This document shows positions 49,362-53,669 of a DNA stretch of 53,669 nucleotides, one piece after another. This stretch comes from Mycobacterium scrofulaceum (lineage in GTDB: Bacteria > Actinomycetota > Actinomycetes > Mycobacteriales > Mycobacteriaceae), in NCBI RefSeq assembly GCF_001667885.1, contig NZ_LZJW01000048.1, positions 1 to 53,669 of the forward strand, written 5' to 3'. Under the pieces are notes generated by a model. That model saw only the letters and a list, made by a program, of their open reading frames with translations. It did not search any database and was not told the DNA's origin. The translations under genes and the position numbers were made by a program. The stretch's first letter is position 1. Each line of letters starts with the position of its first letter.

Positions 49362-50285
49362 ATGAAGTTCTCGAGTTTTGTTCGCATGCACTGGGCGGCG
49401 TTTCGTGCCCTGCTCGTGCTGACCGTGATCACCGGCCTCGCCTACCCCCTGTTCATCTGGCTGGTGGCGCAGATACCGGGGCTGCACGACAACGCCGAAG
49501 GCTCGATCCTCACCGCCAACGGCAAGCCCGTCGGCAGCCGGCTGATCGGCCAACTCTTCACCGACAAGGACGGGAACGCGCTGCCGCAGTACTTCCAGAG
49601 CCGCCCCTCGGCGGCCGGGGCCGGCTACGACCCGCTGTCGACAAGCGCGAGCAATCTCGGGCCGGAAAGCATCGTCGACACGCCCGCGGATCCGGCTCTC
49701 ATGGCGTCGGGCAAATCCGCTTCGGACGCGGGCTTCAAGCCGAGCCTGCTGACCACCGTGTGCTCACGCAGCGCAGCGGTGGGCCAGCTCGAAGGCGTGG
49801 ACGGGTCGAGACCGTTCTGCACCGGTGGCGGTGTGGGCGCCGTGCTGTCGGTGATCGGCCCCCGCGACGGCCGCGGCAACGTCACCCATCCGACGCGGGT
49901 GGTCAGCGTCAACGAACCGTGCCAGACGACCCCGGCGGCCTTCGTGACGCTGTACGAGGGCGTGAAGGTCGAATGCGCGAAATACGGCGAGGACTACACG
50001 ATCGGTCAGATCGTGCCCATCCGCGGTGCCGCGCCCGCAAACCCCGCCGTACCCGCCGACGCCGTCACCGCGAGCGGCAGCGGCCTCGACCCGAACATCT
50101 CACCGGCCTACGCCGACCTCCAGGTCGCCAGGGTGGCCAAGGCCCGGCACGTCAGCCCGGACCAGATCCGTCAAGTACTGGCACAGAATCAAAGCGGCCG
50201 CACCCTCGGATTTTTCGGTGAACCGTGTGTCAACGTGTTGCAACTCAATCTGCAACTCGATCACAAATATCCGGTCTCGAGCTAG
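49362..50285 (+). CDS. kdpC: K+-transporting ATPase subunit KdpC with long extra segment
   Basis: This 307-residue protein is far longer than usual KdpC (about 190). An N-terminal membrane helix (ALLVLTVITGLAYPLFIWLV) is followed by GSRLIGQLFTD, YFQSRPSAAGAGYDPL and SNLGPES. Then comes about 100 residues not found in typical KdpC, before the normal C-terminus VPADAVTASGSGLDPNISP, QVARVAKAR and GRTLGFFGEPCVNVLQLNLQLD. The extra part holds four cysteines (TTVCS, RPFCT, NEPCQ, VECAK). KdpC sits outside the membrane and stabilises KdpAB; the insert would face the periplasm, and the cysteines could form disulfides. Confidence 0.93.
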   Translation: MKFSSFVRMHWAAFRALLVLTVITGLAYPLFIWLVAQIPGLHDNAEGSILTANGKPVGSRLIGQLFTDKDGNALPQYFQSRPSAAGAGYDPLSTSASNLGPESIVDTPADPALMASGKSASDAGFKPSLLTTVCSRSAAVGQLEGVDGSRPFCTGGGVGAVLSVIGPRDGRGNVTHPTRVVSVNEPCQTTPAAFVTLYEGVKVECAKYGEDYTIGQIVPIRGAAPANPAVPADAVTASGSGLDPNISPAYADLQVARVAKARHVSPDQIRQVLAQNQSGRTLGFFGEPCVNVLQLNLQLDHKYPVSS

Positions 50286-50297
50286 CGCGATAGGGGG

Positions 50298-52865
50298 ATG
50301 ATGGTTGACGTGAGTGTCGTTGACCACCGTCCTAAGCGCGGCGAACTGCGGATTTACCTCGGTTCGGCCCCCGGGGTGGGCAAGACGTACGCGATGCTCG
50401 GCGAAGCGCATCGCCGGCTGGAACGCGGTACCGACCTGGTGGCCGGCGTGATCGAAACCCACGGTCGGGCGAAAACCGCTGAGCTGCTTGAGGGAATCGA
50501 GTTCGTTCCGCCGCGCTACATCGAATACCGCGGCAGTTCCTTTCCCGAGCTCGACGTGCCGGCGGTCCTCGCACGCCGACCCCAAGTCGTCTTGGTCGAC
50601 GAACTCGCGCATACCAACACACCCGGCAGCAAAAACGCCAAGCGCTGGCAGGACGTTGAGGAATTGCTCGACGCGGGGATCACGGTGATCTCCACCGTCA
50701 ATGTCCAACATTTGGAAAGCCTGAACGACGTCGTCGCTCAAATCACCGGCATCGAACAGAAAGAGACGATTCCGGACTCCATCGTCCGGCAGGCCTCGCA
50801 GGTCGAGCTGATCGATATCACGCCGGAGGCGTTGCGCCGCAGGCTTTCCCATGGGAACGTGTACGCGCCGGAGCGAATCGACGCTGCGCTGTCGAACTAC
50901 TTCCGTCGCGGAAACCTCACCGCGCTAAGGGAACTCGCGTTGTTGTGGTTGGCCGACCAGGTCGACACGGCACTGGCGAAATACCGCGCGGAAAACAAAA
51001 TCACCGAAACGTGGGAGGCCCGCGAACGGGTCGTGGTGGCGGTCACCGGCGGCCCCGAGTCCGAGACGCTGGTACGCCGGGCCTCCCGGATCGCGTCGAA
51101 GTCCAGCGCCGAGCTGATGGTGGTGCATGTCATCCGCGGCGACGGGTTGGCCGGACTGTCGGAGGCCCGGATGGCCAAGATCCGTGAGCTGGCAAGCAGC
51201 CTGGACGCCTCGCTGCATACCGTGGTCGGTGACGACATACCCACGGCCCTACTCGATTTCGCCCGCGAGATGAACGCCACCCAACTGGTGATCGGCACGT
51301 CGCGCCGGTCACGGTGGGCGCGCGTCCTCGAGGAGGGCATCGGCGCGCGGATCGTCGAGGTGTCGGGCAAGATCGACGTCCACCTGGTCACCCACGAGGA
51401 ATCCAAGCGCGGCTTTCGCGCGGCGTCGCTGTCGCCCAACGAGCGGCGCGTGGCGTCGTGGCTGGCGGCCTTCGTTGTGCCGTCGGTCATCTGCGCGGTG
51501 ATCGTGACAGCGCTCGACAAATATTTGGGCACCAGCGGCGACAGCGCCCTGTTCTTCGTCGGGGTGTTGCTGGTCGGACTGCTCGGAGGCGTTGCCCCGG
51601 CCGTCGCCTCGGCGGTGCTCTCCAGCCTGTTGTTGAACTACTACCTGACCGCCCCCCGGCACACCTTCACCATCGCCGAACCCGACGCCGCCGTCACCGA
51701 ACTCGTGCTGCTGCTGATCGCGGTCGCCGTGGCGGTGCTGGTTGACGGCGCGGCCAAGCGCACCCGCGAGGCCCGGCGCGCCTCGCAGGAGGCGGAGCTA
51801 CTGACGCTGTTCGCGGGGTCGGTGCTGCGCGGGGCGGATCTCGAGACGTTGCTCGAGCGGGTGCGCGAGACCTACTCGCAGCGCGCGGTCAGCATGCTGC
51901 GCGAACGCGGCGAGGAGGACCACGGCGGCGGCAAGCGTGGCGAGGTCGTCGCCTGCGTGGGCCGGGATCCTTGCGTCACGGTCGATTCCGCCGATACCGC
52001 GATCGAGGTCGGCGACGACGAGTTCTGGATGCTGTTGGCGGGCCGAAAGCTTTCGGCCCGCGACCGTCGGGTGCTCGGCGCGGTAGCCAAGCAGGCCGCG
52101 GGTCTGATCCGGCAGCGCGAGCTCGCCCAGGAGGCCAGCCGGGCCGAGGCGATCGTGCGGGCCGACGAGTTGCGCCGTTCCCTGCTGTCGGCCGTCAGCC
52201 ACGACCTGCGCACGCCATTGGCGGCGGCCAAGGTCGCGGTGTCCAGCCTGCGCGCCGAGGACGTCGCCTTCTCCCCCGCGGACACCGCGGAGCTGCTGGC
52301 GACCATCGAGGAGTCCATCGACCAGCTGACCGCTCTGGTCGGAAACCTGCTCGACTCGTCGCGCCTGGCCGCGGGGGTGGTGCACCCCGACGTCCGCCGG
52401 GTGTATCTGGAGGAAACGGTGCAACGGGCGCTGATCAGTATCGGCAAGGGGGCCACCGGTTTCTACCGCTCGGCCATCGACCGGGTGAAGGTCGATGTGG
52501 GTGACGCCGTGGTGCTGGCCGACGCCGGGCTGCTCGAACGCGTTCTGGCCAACCTGATCGACAACGCGCTACGGTACGCGCCCAACTGTGTGGTTCGGGT
52601 CAATGCAGGGCGCGTCGGAGATCGGGTGCTGATCAACGTCATCGACGAGGGGCCCGGCATCCCGCACGGGGCCGAGGAGCAGATATTCGAGGCGTTTCAG
52701 CGCCTTGGTGATCACGACAACACCACGGGGGTGGGCCTGGGCATGTCGGTGGCGCGCGGCTTCGTCGAAGCCATGGGTGGAACGATCACGGCCGGCGACA
52801 CCCCGGGCGGCGGTCTCACGGTCGTGGTGGAATTGGCTGCGCCACAGATGGTTGAGGCGCGATGA
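50298..52865 (+). CDS. kdpD: Sensor histidine kinase KdpD
   Basis: This is an 855-residue protein. The KdpD N-terminal domain (about 12-225) has Walker A GSAPGVGKT (22-30) and VDELAHTNTPGS. A universal stress protein domain follows (about 240-370), the region that binds c-di-AMP in some relatives. Then come four closely spaced membrane spans (about 385-500), a GAF-like region, and the kinase core with His635 in SAVSHDLRTPLAAAK, N box LIDNALRYAP, DEGPGIP and GVGLGMSVA. It phosphorylates KdpE under K+ limitation or salt stress. ATG 50298 or 50301 start. It lies 12 bases after kdpC and overlaps kdpE by four bases. Confidence 0.95.
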   Translation: MMVDVSVVDHRPKRGELRIYLGSAPGVGKTYAMLGEAHRRLERGTDLVAGVIETHGRAKTAELLEGIEFVPPRYIEYRGSSFPELDVPAVLARRPQVVLVDELAHTNTPGSKNAKRWQDVEELLDAGITVISTVNVQHLESLNDVVAQITGIEQKETIPDSIVRQASQVELIDITPEALRRRLSHGNVYAPERIDAALSNYFRRGNLTALRELALLWLADQVDTALAKYRAENKITETWEARERVVVAVTGGPESETLVRRASRIASKSSAELMVVHVIRGDGLAGLSEARMAKIRELASSLDASLHTVVGDDIPTALLDFAREMNATQLVIGTSRRSRWARVLEEGIGARIVEVSGKIDVHLVTHEESKRGFRAASLSPNERRVASWLAAFVVPSVICAVIVTALDKYLGTSGDSALFFVGVLLVGLLGGVAPAVASAVLSSLLLNYYLTAPRHTFTIAEPDAAVTELVLLLIAVAVAVLVDGAAKRTREARRASQEAELLTLFAGSVLRGADLETLLERVRETYSQRAVSMLRERGEEDHGGGKRGEVVACVGRDPCVTVDSADTAIEVGDDEFWMLLAGRKLSARDRRVLGAVAKQAAGLIRQRELAQEASRAEAIVRADELRRSLLSAVSHDLRTPLAAAKVAVSSLRAEDVAFSPADTAELLATIEESIDQLTALVGNLLDSSRLAAGVVHPDVRRVYLEETVQRALISIGKGATGFYRSAIDRVKVDVGDAVVLADAGLLERVLANLIDNALRYAPNCVVRVNAGRVGDRVLINVIDEGPGIPHGAEEQIFEAFQRLGDHDNTTGVGLGMSVARGFVEAMGGTITAGDTPGGGLTVVVELAAPQMVEAR

Positions 52866-53542
52866 CCCGCGTGTTGGTGATCGACGACGAGCCGCAGATC
52901 CTGCGGGCGCTGCGCATCAACCTGTCGGTGCGGGGCTACGAGGTGATCACCGCGTCCACCGGCGCCGGCGCGCTGCGCGCCGCCGCCGAGCACAAACCCG
53001 ACGTCGTGATCCTCGACCTCGGACTCCCCGACATCTCCGGCATCGACGTGCTGGCCGGGCTGCGGGGGTGGCTCACCGCGCCGGTAATCGTGCTGTCGGC
53101 GCGCACCGACTCGTCGGACAAGGTCGAGGCGCTCGACGCTGGGGCCGACGACTACGTCACCAAACCCTTTGGCATGGACGAGTTCTTGGCCCGGCTGCGA
53201 GCAGCGATCCGCCGCAACACCGCGGCGGCCGAGCTGGAGCAGCCGGTGATCGAGACCGATGCCTTCACCGTCGATCTGGCCGCCAAGAAGGTCATCAAGA
53301 ACGGCACCGAGGTCCACCTCACCCCCACCGAGTGGGGGATGCTCGAAGTGCTGGTCCGCAACCGCGGCAAGCTGGTCGGCCGAGAAGAGCTCCTCAAGGA
53401 GGTGTGGGGACCGGCGTATGCCGCCGAAACCCATTATTTACGAGTCTATTTGGCGCAGCTGAGGCGTAAACTCGAGGACGATCCGTCGCACCCCAAGCAC
53501 TTGCTCACCGAGTCGGGCATGGGGTATCGGTTCGAGGTGTGA
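52862..53542 (+). CDS. kdpE: Response regulator KdpE
   Basis: This is a 226-residue OmpR-family regulator. The receiver (1-~115) has VIDDEPQ, phospho-acceptor Asp52 in VILDLGLPD and Lys101 in YVTKPF. The winged helix (about 125-225) has HLTPTEWGMLEVLV and LLTESGMGYRFEV. It activates kdpFABC transcription after phosphorylation by KdpD. The start overlaps kdpD (ATGA). It is the last gene of the operon, so kdpFABCDE could be one transcript. Confidence 0.95.
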   Translation: MTRVLVIDDEPQILRALRINLSVRGYEVITASTGAGALRAAAEHKPDVVILDLGLPDISGIDVLAGLRGWLTAPVIVLSARTDSSDKVEALDAGADDYVTKPFGMDEFLARLRAAIRRNTAAAELEQPVIETDAFTVDLAAKKVIKNGTEVHLTPTEWGMLEVLVRNRGKLVGREELLKEVWGPAYAAETHYLRVYLAQLRRKLEDDPSHPKHLLTESGMGYRFEV

Positions 53543-53669
53543 GGTTTCGTCCCATCCGTCACTTGCGCCTCGGCGCCGGAAGAATCGACCAACTGCCCGC
53601 CTCATAGCGACAACGGAGCGGGCCTGCGCGTGGTACGTCACAGGGGCCACAGGCGTCTCCGTTCCGGAG
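53543..53669. other. Sequence after kdpE to the window end
   Basis: These 127 bases show no credible ORF and no T-rich hairpin for terminating the kdp operon. Any downstream gene lies beyond the window. Confidence 0.4.

Overview
The window is GC-rich chromosomal DNA from a slow-growing Mycobacterium. The evidence is the mycothiol gene mca, the mycobacterial order uppS-like / hemolysin III-like / mca / greA / metB / pra / cbs / lipU / fadA3 / echA9 / echA8, a PE-PPE-esx cassette of the ESX-5 type and the two-component pair trcRS. Gene order runs inverted relative to the M. tuberculosis interval that I recall as Rv1086 down to Rv1027c. No PE_PGRS genes occur where M. tuberculosis has them, which fits a lineage such as the M. 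avium complex; that species guess is inference from recall.

Region 1 (1-25,623) is mostly conserved metabolism. It holds a Z-isoprenyl diphosphate synthase cut by the window edge, a hemolysin III-like membrane protein, a four-gene mca operon that ends in a ketosteroid isomerase, greA, metB, a proline-rich RDD protein, cbs, lipU, a GDSL hydrolase, fadA3, a Bax-inhibitor-1 family protein, echA9-echA8-hydrolase, a cysteine dioxygenase/rhodanese pair, lipoprotein lpqV, two patatins, a class II glutamine amidotransferase, fadD14 and the Rv1057-type beta-propeller.

Region 2 (25,624-37,152) is more accessory and ends at a tRNA-Leu(TAA) gene. It carries a DUF427 operon, a CheB-type methylesterase without a receiver domain, a methyltransferase with an extra C-terminal domain, several small exported proteins (one of only 41 residues) and a tight four-gene operon: CDP-alcohol phosphatidyltransferase, PlsC acyltransferase, CdsA-like cytidylyltransferase and an ABCG-type transporter. 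Together these could make and move a phospholipid. I consider this the best candidate for an undescribed system.

Region 3 (37,227-41,888) has the PE8/PPE15-like pair and the esxJ/esxI-like pair on the plus strand. Opposite them is a PPE gene whose PPE domain has lost the segment that normally binds the EspG chaperone.

Region 4 (41,889-53,542) has trcRS, a short kdpA-like remnant, a small membrane protein gene, and a complete co-directional kdp operon: an upstream 27-residue membrane peptide, then kdpF, kdpA, kdpB, kdpC with an unusually long cysteine-containing KdpC, kdpD and kdpE. Repeated CGTAA motifs upstream look like an OmpR-family operator. TrcR is known in M. tuberculosis to repress Rv1057, so this window contains both a regulator and its likely target.
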